From: Pseudocolwellia sp. AS88
Lineage (GTDB): Bacteria; Pseudomonadota; Gammaproteobacteria; Enterobacterales; Alteromonadaceae
Assembly: GCF_030551755.1 (NCBI RefSeq)
Contig: NZ_JAUPEC010000019.1
Location: forward strand, 18,391 to 82,390
Reading direction: 5' to 3'
DNA: 64,000 nt
A program made the position numbers and the translations under genes. Shown piece by piece: positions 35,207 to 44,547 of this stretch (its first letter is position 1; each line of letters begins with the position of its first letter). The notes beneath the pieces were generated by a model. That model was not told where the DNA came from. It was given only the letters and a program-made list of their open reading frames with translations, and did no database searches.

Positions 35207-38018
35207 GTATGTACCACTTTTTTAACATAGCTCTTAAGTCGGATAACTGAATAGGTTTACTGAGAAAATCATTCATACCAGATTCTATGCAATACTCAGC
35301 ATCACCGCTCATTGCAGCCCCAGTTACAGCAATAATATTAATTGCTTTAGCATTTTTAGCTTTTTCAATTTCTCTGATTTGTTTAGTCATTTCATAGCCG
35401 TCTATATTAGGCATGTGACAATCAGTTAATATAAGTTGATAAGTACCTTCTTCCCACATTACGCGGCCTTGTAAACCGTCGTCAGCAAGTTCACAACTAT
35501 ATCCAAGTCTTTCAAGTTGCTTAACAATAAGCTTTTGATTTAAGGGGTTGTCTTCAACAACCAAAATATCAATGTTTTGAGCTTTTTTATCTGCTGGTGC
35601 AGCGTCAATCTCGAAATCAAAATCAAGCTCTTCTAATCCTAAAGAGTCTTCATCTTCTTGCAGATCAAGTTCTAAAGAGCTTAAATCTAGATCATCTAGG
35701 TTTAGTTCGAAGCCGCTTTGCCAAGTGTGTTGTATACATTGAACAAGTTGTATCCTTGTCATAGGTTCAGAACAACTAACACGGACACCTTTGAAAAACT
35801 GTCTAGCTTCATCGATATATTTTCTGTTTACAGCAATAGTGATACGGCTAGTACTGGTCATTTCATTTAGCAGTTTGGATACTCTTTGTTTATTTTCTTC
35901 ATCTTGATTTAACAAAATGAAAAGTACATCAAAACTTGTTTGTGCTGTTAAATATTCATCAAGTGAATATGAGTTAACATTCGCGCCTTCATATTCTAGG
36001 TAATCTTTAAAGCTATCTGATTTGTTTTTAGTGTCTTTATTGCAGTTGATGATAGAAACACGAATATTGGAAAGTGATTCTATATCCATAGCTCGTGTTT
36101 CTTGGGAATTTAAGAAAGGAATTTCAGTATCAAAACATGAACCTTTGCCTTTTTCACTGGTAAGAGTAATTTTACCACCCATTATTTCAGTGAGCTTTCC
36201 ACATATGGCTAAACCTAACCCCGTTCCTCCATATTTTCTGGTGGTAGAACGTTCCGCTTGAATAAATGGGTTAAACAGTTTGGCTTGTGTCTCTTTGTCT
36301 ATCCCAATACCATTATCTATAACTTTTAAACTAATAACGTTTGTTGAGTTATTTTTTCTAGTAACTTTGGTAACTAAACTTACTTTGCCAGGTTTTTTTA
36401 TTGATGAGCTAGTAAATTTTAAGGCATTTCCGATGAGGTTAAATAGAATTTGTCTTACCCGCATTGGGTCGCCTTTGATAAACATTGGTGTTTTCGGATC
36501 TTCATCAACCTGTAAAGTGATATCTCGTTTAATTGCCACAGGAATAAACACTTTAATAACGTTATCAATAATTTCTGATATTGAGAAAACACGATCTTCT
36601 AAAACAAGTTTACCTGCCTCTATTTTGTTAATATCGAGTATATCATTTAATATAAATACTAAGTTTTCGGCAGAGGTTTTTGCTGTATCTATTAAGTCTT
36701 TTGATTCGTGAGTTTGCTTAGTACCTGTTAGTAGGTCTAATGATCCAATAACGCCATTCATCGGTGTTCTCAGCTCATGACTCATCATAGATAAGAAATC
36801 AGACTTTATTTGACTGGCATTTTCGGCATGCTCTTTTGCCTTAATAAGTTCTTTTGTTCGATCTGCTACACTTTCTTCAAGCTTAGTGTTCATCTCTTTC
36901 AGCTTCAATTCAGCATTATGTATTTCAGTCTCATCAATACATATACCATCAATACGATAAATATTACCTATATCATCGTAAACAGCACGTCCAATACTTT
37001 GAAAATACTTAATTGTTTTGTCTTTTAGAATCACGCGGAACTTGTTGCTAACATCTTCACCAGTTTCAAGTGTATGTTGCGTAATTCGCTTCATTTCATC
37101 TACGTCATCAGGGTGAATAGATGCCATCCACTTGCCAATATCACCTACATCTTCATTCGCTAAACCCACCATTTCATTAGCGTAAAGATCCCAGGTGAAA
37201 TCTAATTTGTCATCAATACTTTTAATACACCATGTACCAATTTTTCCTGCTTTCATGGTGATATTTTTACTTTCTATAGCATTATTTAATTCGTTAAGTA
37301 TTTGCTTATTTAAAGTGTAGTCAGTAAGGGTACCTATAATTGTTTTTGGCTCACCATTTTCAAAAAAGAGTTTGCCTTTAATATTGAACCAATAAGTTTG
37401 ATCCTTAATGACCATTCTAAATTCAAAATCTAGTGGGGAGTTAGATTGGATATGAGATTTGAAAAATATCTCAAATAGTAATAAATCTTCATGATAAATA
37501 GATTGTTGAAACATATCCCAAGTGAAACTTTCATTTGGGTTGATTTGCAATAATTCTTTAAATTTTTGTGAGAATACAGCGACATCAGATTTTATATCTA
37601 ATTCCCAGATACCGATATTACTGCTTTCAATTGAATTAATTAATCTTGATAGGTAAATGTTTTCTTGTTGGTACTTATGTTGAGAACTTTCATCAGCTGT
37701 AAGTATTATTATTTGAAATTGATTATCAATTATCGGACTAATATTCGCTTTGTAGATATTAGATGTATTTGCTTGGTTAATAGATAGGAACATGGAAGAC
37801 AGCTCATCAGTGTTATTGATGATTTTATCTTGGGATATACGTGTACCCACTAAAGAAAAAAGATCAAATAAAGAGCTGTTGTCTTTTGGCTGTGTATTTA
37901 AATCTAATAGTTTTAACGCCAATTCATTGAAGGCAATTATCTGAAGGTTGTCAGTAACAGCTATCGACGGAAAAGGGATGTTTTGTATTTGTTTATTTGC
38001 TTCTTTTTTCATTAACAT
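35199..38018 (-). CDS. Cytoplasmic PAS hybrid histidine kinase
   Basis: The 939-residue protein has no membrane segment. Three PAS-like domains occupy about 10-115, 122-240 and 245-370, then a coiled coil. The DHp domain has phospho-acceptor His414 (SMMSHELRTPMNGVIG). The ATPase is complete (NLIGNALKFT, DNGIGI, GGTGLGLAICGKL). A degenerate receiver-like domain lies at about 660-780. The C-terminal receiver has LVVEDNPLNQ, Asp866 in LILTDCHMPNIDG, Thr in AVTGAA and Lys in LSKPI. It resembles EvgS/BvgS-type relays with the Hpt domain split off as the next gene. The PAS ligands are unknown, and a redox, gas or small-molecule cue in the cytoplasm is possible. Confidence 0.92.
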   Translation of the reverse strand: MLMKKEANKQIQNIPFPSIAVTDNLQIIAFNELALKLLDLNTQPKDNSSLFDLFSLVGTRISQDKIINNTDELSSMFLSINQANTSNIYKANISPIIDNQFQIIILTADESSQHKYQQENIYLSRLINSIESSNIGIWELDIKSDVAVFSQKFKELLQINPNESFTWDMFQQSIYHEDLLLFEIFFKSHIQSNSPLDFEFRMVIKDQTYWFNIKGKLFFENGEPKTIIGTLTDYTLNKQILNELNNAIESKNITMKAGKIGTWCIKSIDDKLDFTWDLYANEMVGLANEDVGDIGKWMASIHPDDVDEMKRITQHTLETGEDVSNKFRVILKDKTIKYFQSIGRAVYDDIGNIYRIDGICIDETEIHNAELKLKEMNTKLEESVADRTKELIKAKEHAENASQIKSDFLSMMSHELRTPMNGVIGSLDLLTGTKQTHESKDLIDTAKTSAENLVFILNDILDINKIEAGKLVLEDRVFSISEIIDNVIKVFIPVAIKRDITLQVDEDPKTPMFIKGDPMRVRQILFNLIGNALKFTSSSIKKPGKVSLVTKVTRKNNSTNVISLKVIDNGIGIDKETQAKLFNPFIQAERSTTRKYGGTGLGLAICGKLTEIMGGKITLTSEKGKGSCFDTEIPFLNSQETRAMDIESLSNIRVSIINCNKDTKNKSDSFKDYLEYEGANVNSYSLDEYLTAQTSFDVLFILLNQDEENKQRVSKLLNEMTSTSRITIAVNRKYIDEARQFFKGVRVSCSEPMTRIQLVQCIQHTWQSGFELNLDDLDLSSLELDLQEDEDSLGLEELDFDFEIDAAPADKKAQNIDILVVEDNPLNQKLIVKQLERLGYSCELADDGLQGRVMWEEGTYQLILTDCHMPNIDGYEMTKQIREIEKAKNAKAINIIAVTGAAMSGDAEYCIESGMNDFLSKPIQLSDLRAMLKKWYIHD

Positions 38019-38179
38019 ACCTAATTAAATGATTTTTTTAATTAAAATTTATTTAATGGTTATGTTAAAAATATAGCAGTAAAACTGAATATATCTATTA
38101 ATGGGCTAAATATATTTCGATGTGCTTTTTAGAAGAGGGTATCTTGTGAATAGTAAATAGTTGTAACACTTTCCATGTG

Positions 38180-38350
38180 TTAATGAGTGAGATACATCAT
38201 AACGATAAAAAATAAAATAATGACAGTATTAAAAGCAATAATGTAAGCAAAGCCTTTCCAGGCTGATTTAATAGAATACCCTTTAGAGTTTATATAACTC
38301 CACCAAATAAGGCACATAATTATAGGTAGTAAAAAAAATAATTTGATCAT
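38180..38350 (-). CDS. Small two-helix membrane protein
   Basis: A 57-codon frame on the minus strand encodes 56 residues. Helix one is KLFFLLPIIMCLIWWSYI (about 3-20), then a basic loop (NSKGYSIKSAWKG), then helix two FAYIIAFNTVIILFFIVMMY (about 34-53). An alternative start three codons upstream (38359) is possible; neither start has a strong Shine-Dalgarno. It lies between the ampG-like gene and the hybrid kinase, 161 bases from the kinase start. The tryptophan-rich helix, basic loop and second helix argue for a real gene. Function is unknown. Confidence 0.55.
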   Translation of the reverse strand: MIKLFFLLPIIMCLIWWSYINSKGYSIKSAWKGFAYIIAFNTVIILFFIVMMYLTH

Positions 38351-38491
38351 AGTTATCATTAATAATTAATTTGCATATCAATATCATAGCGTACTTGCTT
38401 GCTTTACACACTTCAAGTTCTTTAACTAGCTCAATTTGTCTAAGTTATTTAATAAATGCTTTGCTAGAGAAGGTTTACTCCATTTCACAAT

Positions 38492-40090
38492 TTATTTAAC
38501 GGATTCATTTTTGTTAATTAGCGCGGTTAAAGGTTTTCTTATCATGTATAAAAATAACAAACTAGGGATAACCATCACTGCTGTTAACACAAAGAATAGC
38601 GCCCAATTACCATCTAGCCAATCAACCACGATCCCAGAATAAGAACCGAGCATTACTCGACCAAATGTACCTAAAGATACCATAAGTGCATATTGGCTAG
38701 CGGTAAACGTTTTATTACACAGAACTGAAATTAATGCGACAAAAGCAACAGAACCCCATGCAGAAGTAAAACCATCAACAAATACTGTACCAGCAAACAA
38801 TAATTTATTAGGACCTACTAGTGCCATAACGGCAAATAGTAAGTTACTAGCACCCATAGCTATCCCACCAATAAATAAGCCCTTTAAAATTCCGTACCTA
38901 ATAGTGAAAACACTGCCAATTAATGAAAATACTATGGTAGTTGCCCAATTAAGCATTTTGGAATAGTAAGCAATATCACTATTTGAGAATCCTACCTCAC
39001 GATAAAATACGATAGACATACGACCTAAATATGCTTCACCAAGCTTAAATAAGAAAATAAATAATAAAATCGAGAGGGCGAGTTTTACTCCATTTCTATC
39101 AAAAAACTCTTGGATTGGTGCGACTAATGTTGTTAGTAACCAAGCTGTAATTCTATGAATCACGTTAGGAGCTTGATGAGTATCTAAGGGATGCATATTT
39201 CTAATCGTTAGATTTAAATGACCTAACTGTTGAATGAATATTACGAGTAGAAATACAATAAAAAGAGTTATAAAAGTAAAGCTAAAGTTATTAGGTATTA
39301 AGTTATCAGGCCAAGCAGGGTAGCCAATATTTGCGTAAATAATAGAGCCAAAAATAGCGGGTAGTATTAATAAAATATATAAAGGTTTAAGCCCTTGCTT
39401 AGGTAGTACTTTTAAGTAATTCGTTTGAATTAGATCAAGTTCAACTTCTCTATTATTACTCGGTTCTTTAACGATAAAGGTGGTTACCATCAATAGAGCC
39501 ATAATACCTGAAAGAACTAAGAATGCGTCAGACCAATCCCAATTTGGGCTATCAACTAAGAGGAATGGAATACTCCCCAAACCAGCAAACCCTGTCCACC
39601 AACCAGCTGTAGCCATTGCTGAGCCAGCCGACATATAGTTGTTATGATCATCTGCCAGAATATCTATTCGATAAGCATCAATAGCGATATCTTGACTTGA
39701 GCCAAAGAAAGCAATAGTTAAACCTAAAAGAGCGACTAAACTTAGTTGTTCAGATACATTAACTTGGCTTAGTTGGTAGGTAGCTATAACCATAAATAAT
39801 TGGGTGAACATTATCCAACTTCGACGTTGGCCAAATTTTGAAGTAAGAAAAGGGATTTTTACTCTGTCAACAAAGGGGGACCATAAAAAATTGATACTGT
39901 AGGTCACAAAGATAAGACCAAAGAGTCCGATACTGGAGCGACTAAGCCCTTCGTCTTTTAGCCAGCCACTCATAGCTGACCCTGTCATCACCCAAGGGAA
40001 ACCACTAGCGATCCCAAAACAAAAAATACTGAGTAAACGTTTATCTTTAAAATAGCGAATTGTGTCAAAAAGAGAGTTGGAACTTGGCAT
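38492..40090 (-). CDS. AmpG-like MFS permease
   Basis: The 532-residue protein has about 12-14 helices. It shows AmpG-family sequence at the N terminus (CFGIASGFPWVMTGSAMSGWL, split over helix 1 and its loop), then FLWSPFVDRVKIPFL and SSQDIAIDAYRID, the family hallmark in helix 4-5. AmpG imports anhydromuropeptides for cell-wall recycling. The family also contains divergent paralogues, and no ampD or ampC is adjacent, so the substrate is an inference from the family. The gene is monocistronic. Confidence 0.85.
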   Translation of the reverse strand: MPSSNSLFDTIRYFKDKRLLSIFCFGIASGFPWVMTGSAMSGWLKDEGLSRSSIGLFGLIFVTYSINFLWSPFVDRVKIPFLTSKFGQRRSWIMFTQLFMVIATYQLSQVNVSEQLSLVALLGLTIAFFGSSQDIAIDAYRIDILADDHNNYMSAGSAMATAGWWTGFAGLGSIPFLLVDSPNWDWSDAFLVLSGIMALLMVTTFIVKEPSNNREVELDLIQTNYLKVLPKQGLKPLYILLILPAIFGSIIYANIGYPAWPDNLIPNNFSFTFITLFIVFLLVIFIQQLGHLNLTIRNMHPLDTHQAPNVIHRITAWLLTTLVAPIQEFFDRNGVKLALSILLFIFLFKLGEAYLGRMSIVFYREVGFSNSDIAYYSKMLNWATTIVFSLIGSVFTIRYGILKGLFIGGIAMGASNLLFAVMALVGPNKLLFAGTVFVDGFTSAWGSVAFVALISVLCNKTFTASQYALMVSLGTFGRVMLGSYSGIVVDWLDGNWALFFVLTAVMVIPSLLFLYMIRKPLTALINKNESVK

Positions 40091-40199
40091 TCAGAAAATT
40101 CAAATAATATTAAGTGGCACAAGCCTATCAGAGTGTTTGATATGAAAGAAGTGAATTATGATGATTGTTTATTTTCATTTGTTTTACTTACTTTAACTT

Positions 40200-40529
40200 T
40201 TAAGGAAGTGGTCTCCATCCTATACAATCCACAGGATAGCTTCCAGTGCCTCTAAAAAAGTCTATGCAGGTGGTAATTTCACTTTTAAAGTATAAATTAT
40301 CATTAAGTGAATGAGCTCCATGTAAACTTACCTCATGAATGACATGCCAAAATACTCTTTCTTTAGCATTATTTGGCGCTTCTTCTTTTATTTTAAGTAA
40401 AGTCCATTCATCCATAGTATTTGATATAAATTCATCTAATTCTGTTGGATGTAATACATGGTTTAAAACCGCATTTATGTAATAAATCGATTGTGATATT
40501 TTCTCATCGATAAATCTCTCAATTACCAT
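40200..40529 (-). CDS. Hypothetical protein, 109 residues
   Basis: I do not recognise this protein. It is soluble, helical in the first two thirds (IDEKISQSIYYINAVLNHVLHPTELDEF in pieces) and ends with CIDFFRGTGSYPVDCIGWRPLP, where Gly/Pro and two Cys suggest a structured tail. FWHVIHEVSLHGAHSL contains three His, which might bind metal. It follows the ampG-like gene at 110 bases, in the same direction. No domain can be assigned. Confidence 0.6.
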   Translation of the reverse strand: MVIERFIDEKISQSIYYINAVLNHVLHPTELDEFISNTMDEWTLLKIKEEAPNNAKERVFWHVIHEVSLHGAHSLNDNLYFKSEITTCIDFFRGTGSYPVDCIGWRPLP

Positions 40530-40930
40530 TTTGATTCTCTTTTTTATATTTTGTTTATTATTTTTTCGAATCTTATTGATTAAAGCGTATTTATATACTG
40601 AGTATTACTTTATAACAATAAGACATAGTGATATGTATGGTTGAAAATATAGTAAAAGTCAAAAAAACACTGTTGTAAATAAGTCTTATTTGAATAATAG
40701 CATACCGTTTGGTATAAAAAAGAGTTTCTTTGTTATTTAATTGAACAGATAGGAAGTAAAGGGAGAATTAGATTGTTTTACTAATTAATTTAATATTAGT
40801 AGGAGAATATTAAAAATAAAGCTTAAACAATCTGTAATTTATTATTATAAAGAGAAGGCTAAATTTTTATTAGCCTGAGAATAATCTTAAAAGGATTGCA
40901 AACTCAGACTAATAACATCTATAACTGATC
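40530..40930. other. Intergenic region between the 109-residue gene and the cyclophilin gene
   Basis: The 401 bases carry no convincing gene. The right part holds a long imperfect hairpin (listed separately) and an alternative short one at 40856-40876 (AGGCTAA / TTAGCCT). A small hairpin ATACC-GTTT-GGTAT lies near 40703-40716. Confidence 0.5.
40867..40915 (-). terminator. Long hairpin after the cyclophilin gene
   Basis: TTATTAGCCTGAG (40867-40879) pairs with CTCAGACTAATAA (40903-40915) with one mismatch, 16 bases past the cyclophilin stop. The short T run is weak. The left arm is shared with a second possible hairpin at 40856-40876, so the two are alternatives. Confidence 0.4.
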
Positions 40931-41527
40931 TCATTCAGCAGCTAGTAGAGTCGCTTTAATTAATATTATTGGTTTTACAGGTACATCACTCCATGACATT
41001 TCAGCATTAAAATCTGTTTCAACTTTTGCCATAGATTCAATTACCTCTAATCCCTCTGTAATATTACCAAATACAGCATAACCCCAACGTCTACCTGGAT
41101 CTAAATTAGTATTGTCTTTTACATTAAAAAAGAATTGACGATTGGCTGTATGCGGCTTGGATTCTTTAGCCATCGCTATGGTACCCATTTCATTTTTTAG
41201 GCCATTTCCTGACTCATTAATTATATTATTATTCACTTTTTTTATAGTGAAGTTAGGATCATAACCACCACCTTGCACAATAAAATCAGCTAAAACACGA
41301 TGAAAAATAGTATTGTCATATTCACCATTAACAACATAAGTTAAAAAGTTATTTACCGTGATAGGGGCTTTGGTGCGATCTAATTCAACAATAATATTTC
41401 CCATAGAGGTTTCAAGTTTTACTTTTGGAAAAATATTGTAGGGATCTATCTCTGTTTCTTTAGCTTGTGAGGCGTTAGAGCATAAAATGATTAAGCTCAT
41501 AAGGAATATTAAAATTTTTTTATTCAT
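40931..41527 (-). CDS. Periplasmic cyclophilin-type peptidyl-prolyl isomerase
   Basis: The 198-residue protein begins with a Sec signal peptide (cleavage probably after SQA, about residue 22). The cyclophilin domain follows: VKLETSMGNIIVELD, FHRVLADFIVQGGGYD, FFFNVKDNTNLD and WGYAVFGNITEGLEV. The catalytic Arg lies in FHRV. It resembles PpiA in location but has shorter loops. It probably assists folding of exported proteins. It lies 53 bases after the lipoprotein gene in the same direction. Confidence 0.93.
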   Translation of the reverse strand: MNKKILIFLMSLIILCSNASQAKETEIDPYNIFPKVKLETSMGNIIVELDRTKAPITVNNFLTYVVNGEYDNTIFHRVLADFIVQGGGYDPNFTIKKVNNNIINESGNGLKNEMGTIAMAKESKPHTANRQFFFNVKDNTNLDPGRRWGYAVFGNITEGLEVIESMAKVETDFNAEMSWSDVPVKPIILIKATLLAAE

Positions 41528-41580
41528 AAAAAATGTGTGCCTGAGTTATTAAAATATTTTATAAACATCTTCAGATGACT

Positions 41581-42162
41581 TTAAAAAGTGTTACCTGGAG
41601 TTTTAATTGCACTTTGTATTTCAACGTTATTCGTTATTTTAACTAAAGTAGCCGCAAGTTGATTATTAAAGTCTCTCTCTAAAACTGCGATATCTGCTTT
41701 TAAAGGTCCATTACTACTTCCAGATATATTAAAGTTTTTAGTTAAAACGGTATCACCATTTCTTACGAGCACTTTTAGCGCTATGGTATTTTGAGCCTTG
41801 TAACTTACTAAACTTTGTTGAACATTAATAAGGGCGTTATCAATAATAATATCGACTTGTACATTAGAAAATGTGTCTATACCCAACCCCTGCTGACGAA
41901 ATACAGGGCTAATTGTTTCTTTTATAATGCTCGTTAAGCTACTTTGGCTTGATAATAATTTAGCAGGTTCATCATCTTTTATTATTTGAACTATATAATT
42001 ACTGCTACGTTGATCTGAAACATTAAGTTGTATTTTGTTATCAAAATATACACCTTTTGAATAACCTATAAGTTCGGGTGAAACAACAACGTATTTTGGT
42101 GCCGTTGAACAAGCACTGATCATGCTCATTAAACCTAGTGTTAATAATAATCTTAATTTCAT
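41581..42162 (-). CDS. YajG-like lipoprotein
   Basis: The 193-residue protein has a signal peptide with lipobox ISAC (lipidated Cys18). The mature part (VSPELIGYSKGVYFDNKIQLNVSDQRS in pieces) has the YajG-family pattern: VxDxR motif, SLTSIIKETISPVF and a beta-rich C terminus. YajG is an outer-membrane lipoprotein of unknown role. The ATG overlaps the rlmG stop by four bases, so the two are translated from one mRNA. In E. coli yajG sits near ampG and bolA, which are also close here. Confidence 0.8.
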   Translation of the reverse strand: MKLRLLLTLGLMSMISACSTAPKYVVVSPELIGYSKGVYFDNKIQLNVSDQRSSNYIVQIIKDDEPAKLLSSQSSLTSIIKETISPVFRQQGLGIDTFSNVQVDIIIDNALINVQQSLVSYKAQNTIALKVLVRNGDTVLTKNFNISGSSNGPLKADIAVLERDFNNQLAATLVKITNNVEIQSAIKTPGNTF

Positions 42163-43325
42163 CGTTTTATTGCCGCCGTAGTTACAAATTTATCGTTGCT
42201 AGCTATCAATTTTTCATTACCGAAAATTCGTTGTAATTTAATATGATAAGCCAATTGACGGTTACCTATAATACGTAACTCGCCACCTTTCTTTAAAACT
42301 CTATAGCTATCTTTAAACATTTGCCAAGCTATATGATCTGTTGTTGCTGTTTGTTGATGAAAAGGAGGATTACACAAAACAATATCCACGCTATTACTTT
42401 CAACATTACTAAGACAATCATTTACGTTAAAGGTGCAGTTTTCAGCTAAATTTGGAAAATTAGCTACTATATTGTTTTCTGCAGATTTGATTGCCATAAA
42501 TGATTCATCATAAAAATGAATTTTACATTCAGGCTGCTGATCTAAAACAGATAAACCGATAACTCCATTACCGCAACCTAAATCTACAACAGTTGAGCCT
42601 GTTGGAACTAAAGGTAGATTCTCAATAAAATAGCGACCACCTATATCAAGTTTCTCTCTTGAATAAACATTTGAGTAATTTGAGATAGTAAAGTTTTTCT
42701 CTTTATTTTGAACAGAAGGCATTTCCCAAATTGTTGGGAAAGGCGATTTAGTTTGAGTTTTATGATCAATTTCAGAGAAAACTAAACGTGCTTTTTTAAC
42801 GGCCAAAGAGGTTTTGGTTGCGCCTAAATATTTTTCAAATAATTTTAACGTAGAACTATGTATTTCTTTAGCTCTGTCTGCAGCAATAAAAACTGTTGTT
42901 TCAGAAAAAGTGTTATTTATTTGAATAAGTTGGTCAATCAAAAATGATTTTGTTTTAGGTATTTTATAAAGGATTAAATCAATATTTTTAGGTAGCTCAT
43001 CTGTGCTTGTTAGATAATTAATGTTGTTGGTATTAATTGAGTTTTTCTCAATATTTAATTTTATGCCTTGTTGGCTTATGTAAGAGTCATTTACACAATA
43101 AACATTATGTTCAGATAAATTACATGTTAAAGCGCCAAAAGCATCATTAAAAATAACAATGTTTTTAGGTGAATCGCTAAGCTTAATGTCGTCAAAGTCG
43201 CTGTTTAAATAATTAATTATATATTCATCAGCAGCATCCCAAGCTTGCAAACTCCGGTTAACTTGCCCTAAAGGAAAACGTTCTAAAAAAAGGTTTTTAT
43301 CATTAAAAATGAAAGGGCTAATCAT
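42159..43325 (-). CDS. rlmG: 23S rRNA (guanine-1835-N2)-methyltransferase RlmG
   Basis: The 388-residue protein has a degenerate N-terminal methyltransferase-like domain (FPLGQVNRSLQAWDAADEYI, then IVIFNDAFGALTCNL). The active C-terminal domain has SAM motif VVDLGCGNGVIGLSVL and catalytic NPPFHQQ. This two-domain layout and the opening LQAWDAADEY match RlmG, which methylates G1835 of 23S rRNA. It is the first gene of a unit with the YajG-like lipoprotein and probably the cyclophilin. Confidence 0.93.
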   Translation of the reverse strand: MISPFIFNDKNLFLERFPLGQVNRSLQAWDAADEYIINYLNSDFDDIKLSDSPKNIVIFNDAFGALTCNLSEHNVYCVNDSYISQQGIKLNIEKNSINTNNINYLTSTDELPKNIDLILYKIPKTKSFLIDQLIQINNTFSETTVFIAADRAKEIHSSTLKLFEKYLGATKTSLAVKKARLVFSEIDHKTQTKSPFPTIWEMPSVQNKEKNFTISNYSNVYSREKLDIGGRYFIENLPLVPTGSTVVDLGCGNGVIGLSVLDQQPECKIHFYDESFMAIKSAENNIVANFPNLAENCTFNVNDCLSNVESNSVDIVLCNPPFHQQTATTDHIAWQMFKDSYRVLKKGGELRIIGNRQLAYHIKLQRIFGNEKLIASNDKFVTTAAIKR

Positions 43326-43547
43326 ATTAAAAACTTACAACGAAAGGCAAAAATATAAGAGGTGACTATTGTGTCAAAAATTCAGGTTTGCTGCCAGTTG
43401 AATCTAAGATAAAAAATTTAAACTATTTATCTATGTTAAACACATATTTAGTAAATAACTGGCGTTTTTATTTTTTATTTTATGGTGAAATTAGGTTTTT
43501 GAACTAACCTTAATTACAAACATATAAAAATAGATCTGAGGGAAAAT

Positions 43548-43868
43548 ATGACTATTGAATTGCTAATAGAAAAAAAGCTTATTAATGCATTTTCTCCGCT
43601 GCATATAGATATAACGAAAGAAGATTTATTGTTTGAATTACCCAATACGGAGCAATTTCATTTTAACGTTGTTATTATTTCAACGCAATTTGAGGGGCTT
43701 AGGATAAAGGAAAGGCATGAGGCCATTAATCGTATTTTAGTTAAAGAGTTAATTGAAAATATACCTGTATTAACACTCCACACCTACACAGAAAAAGAGT
43801 GGATTTATAAATACTCTTCGTTACCTTTGTTTATGCACTCAACTTATACAAGTCGAGAAATAGCATAG
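43548..43868 (+). CDS. bolA: BolA family protein
   Basis: The 106-residue protein has the BolA fold: HFNVVIISTQFEGLRIKERHEAIN contains the conserved FxGxxxxxRH region, followed by LTLHTYTEKEW, which fits BolA proper better than IbaG. BolA proteins pair with monothiol glutaredoxins around [2Fe-2S] clusters and affect morphology and biofilm genes. It is divergent from rlmG. The bolA-ampG-yajG neighbourhood is preserved in loosened form. GAGGGAAA precedes the start. Confidence 0.88.
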   Translation: MTIELLIEKKLINAFSPLHIDITKEDLLFELPNTEQFHFNVVIISTQFEGLRIKERHEAINRILVKELIENIPVLTLHTYTEKEWIYKYSSLPLFMHSTYTSREIA

Positions 43869-44547
43869 AACATGTACTTTAGTCTTAATTAAACGTTATG
43901 TTGTTGGTGAAAAACTTAAGACTTTTTCATGATAATAGCTATGGTATTAATTCATTTCATTTTAATTTTTTGAAGCTCAATTATATTTAGTCATTTGAAA
44001 TAAAAATAAGCAGCATTGCCATAACATTTTGATTTCTATTTACTTACTTCAAACATTGATTCATTTCACACTACTCAATTATAATCACTTACTTAAATCT
44101 TCAGTAAAGAGTCGATTATTGTGCCATCACATTTGAAATCTCATTAAAGTGTTTCAAAAGTAGTTGAAGTGACTATTTTTAAGAATGAGTGTGATTATTG
44201 AAAGGCACTTTTAAAAGGTGTTAACTTCATAAGTTTAATTGTTAATGTACTTTTTAGTTTGACTAAACTTTTTAGCAAATGCTCGCGATAATAAAGACTT
44301 AACATTAAAAAATATTTACGATATAGATAAATATAATCAGCAAAGTGTCACACTTTTCGTTACACTTCGCCTAATTGCCAATAGAAGTCATGAATTTATT
44401 GATTTTGATGAAGTAAATAGTTCATTTTTTGTTGGTTTAGCTAACTGCTCGTACCTCTTATTTTATTTAGCGGAGTAAACTATGCTCCATAAAATGAAGA
44501 GTAATTATCGAGCTCATTAATCGATAACATATATATAAGGTTTTTTT
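43869..44547. other. Long intergenic region upstream of fabV
   Basis: These 679 bases contain no credible ORF on either strand. A hairpin GCGGAGT-AAACT-ATGCTCC lies about 55-75 bases before the fabV start (near 44471-44493). I see no FabR-like operator. The length and AT content fit a regulatory leader. Confidence 0.45.

Noticed and set aside
36280..36711. 143-codon plus-strand ORF inside the hybrid kinase
   Set aside because: It is antisense to the conserved DHp/ATPase region; its hydrophobic look comes from complementary codons.
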